A stretch of 7,575 nucleotides of DNA, from the NCBI GenBank assembly GCA_018647025.1, contig JABGTQ010000168.1, positions 1 to 7,575 on the forward strand. Reading direction: 5' to 3'. The position numbers and the translations under genes were made by a program. Positions within the stretch are counted from its first letter, which is position 1, and every line of letters starts with the position of its first letter. Under the pieces are notes generated by a model that was not told the DNA's origin, did not search any database, and saw only the letters and a program-made list of their open reading frames with translations. Origin of the DNA: Nitrospina sp. (GTDB lineage: Bacteria; Nitrospinota; Nitrospinia; Nitrospinales; VA-1). Below, one piece after another: positions 7,165 through 7,575 of the stretch.

Positions 7165-7358
7165 TTAATCACAATTAAATTTATAAAACAAATCATATTG
7201 AAAAAATATTTTCTGGTAGATAGAAACAAAGAATTGCTTTCAATAGTTTTTTTATGGAGAGGTTAAAGGAGGGTAGATTGCTATATTTATTTACTGGGAA
7301 GCGCGGTTACTTTTAAAGGGATGGTGGTAGTCTTATTCGGGTAGAGTAAGATCAATAG
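7165..7358. promoter_or_regulatory. Intergenic region upstream of the NHL gene, with possible -10 box and a hairpin
   Basis: This 194-base AT-rich gap separates the stop of the right-edge gene from the NHL gene ATG, both on the minus strand. TATAAA at 7185-7180 (minus strand) could be a -10 box; it would start transcripts near 7172, only about eight bases before the ATG, with no Shine-Dalgarno. A TTGACT at 7362-7357 resembles the pckA -35 but has no good -10 partner. CTTATTC (7332-7338) and GAGTAAG (7344-7350) form a hairpin with one G-U pair in plus-strand RNA; no T-run follows, so it is not a clear terminator. No convincing gene is present. Confidence 0.3.
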
Positions 7359-7575
7359 TCAAGACTTGATAATTAGAGGGTCAATTTTATTATCTGGTAC
7401 AGTACGGGAAGTTTGTATTTTGAAGCGGCGTAATAGCATAGGGAGAATCATTTTAAATGCATCTAATTTGCTTTTGAATAAGACAATGCCTTGTCCACGG
7501 TAGGTGAAATATTTAATGTCATTGAACTGATGCTTCAAAATAGTCCATAGGTATCGGAAATACATACGCAAAGAA
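7359..7575 (-). CDS. Unidentified protein, C-terminal fragment (enters from right edge)
   Basis: The minus-strand frame is open from the window edge to TGA at 7361-7359, so the visible 72 or so codons are probably the tail of a longer protein whose start lies outside the window. The visible tail is basic and rich in aromatic and long aliphatic residues, for example YFRYLWTILKHQF and MILPMLLRRFKIQ, followed by a short polar end (PDNKIDPLIIKS). Comparable basic, aromatic helical tails occur at the ends of some glycosyltransferases and B12-binding radical SAM proteins, but no catalytic motif is visible and I do not assign a family. It could be a short stand-alone gene from the TTG at 7571, but no ribosome site can be seen. 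It lies 194 bases upstream of the NHL gene, in the same direction. Confidence 0.5.
   Translation of the reverse strand, partial: SLRMYFRYLWTILKHQFNDIKYFTYRGQGIVLFKSKLDAFKMILPMLLRRFKIQTSRTVPDNKIDPLIIKS

Noticed and set aside
7254..7316. Short plus-strand frame of 20 codons (ATG at 7254), with AAAGGAGG inside it at 7265-7272
   Set aside because: The Shine-Dalgarno-like run lies inside the frame, not before its ATG. The only start it could serve, a TTG at 7278, gives 12 codons. There is no evidence of coding.
7351..7370. Imperfect 20-base dyad (ATCAA ... TTGAT with AGTC/GACT inside) over the stop codon of the right-edge gene
   Set aside because: The pairing needs a bulge and a two-base loop and has no T-run after it. 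It may be chance in AT-rich sequence.

Overview
This is a bacterial stretch, AT-rich by eye (roughly 40% GC, not computed), with five protein genes and no RNA genes, insertion sequences or CRISPR arrays that I can see. Shine-Dalgarno sequences are clear in front of pdxA and pckA, which fits a bacterium. The lineage cannot be fixed from sequence alone. A SpeE-like orphan and a long NHL-propeller protein beside core metabolic genes would suit an environmental bacterium, but that is only a guess.

Left part (1-2351, minus strand): pckA (ATP-type phosphoenolpyruvate carboxykinase) is complete. It is followed 72 bases later, in the same direction, by the first 202 codons of pdxA (pyridoxal 5'-phosphate synthesis), which runs off the left edge. 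The two may be partly co-transcribed. pdxA starts at TTG behind a strong GGAGGA site and also has a TATAAT box in front of it.

Middle (2352-3504): a 238-base divergent intergenic region holds a likely pckA promoter, a 7-bp dyad close to its start point, and a second, long-spaced inverted repeat. It separates pckA from a plus-strand gene for a 304-residue protein of the spermidine synthase/class I methyltransferase fold. The aminopropyltransferase active-site motif of that protein is degraded, so it is probably not a true spermidine synthase.

Right part (3505-7575, minus strand): a 1215-residue protein is the most distinctive item. It has about six NHL repeats at each end, probably two separate beta-propellers, joined by about 600 residues of mostly helical, partly coiled-coil sequence. 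No export signal is evident. It converges on the SpeE-like gene with only 12 bases between stop codons. A 194-base gap then leads to the C-terminal end of an unidentified basic protein that enters from the right edge.

There is no obvious shared pathway. pckA (gluconeogenesis) and pdxA (cofactor synthesis) are housekeeping genes. The SpeE-like protein and the double-propeller protein are uncharacterised, and their convergent arrangement does not argue for an operon. I found no convincing multi-gene novel system; the propeller-helix-propeller protein is the best candidate for new biology.
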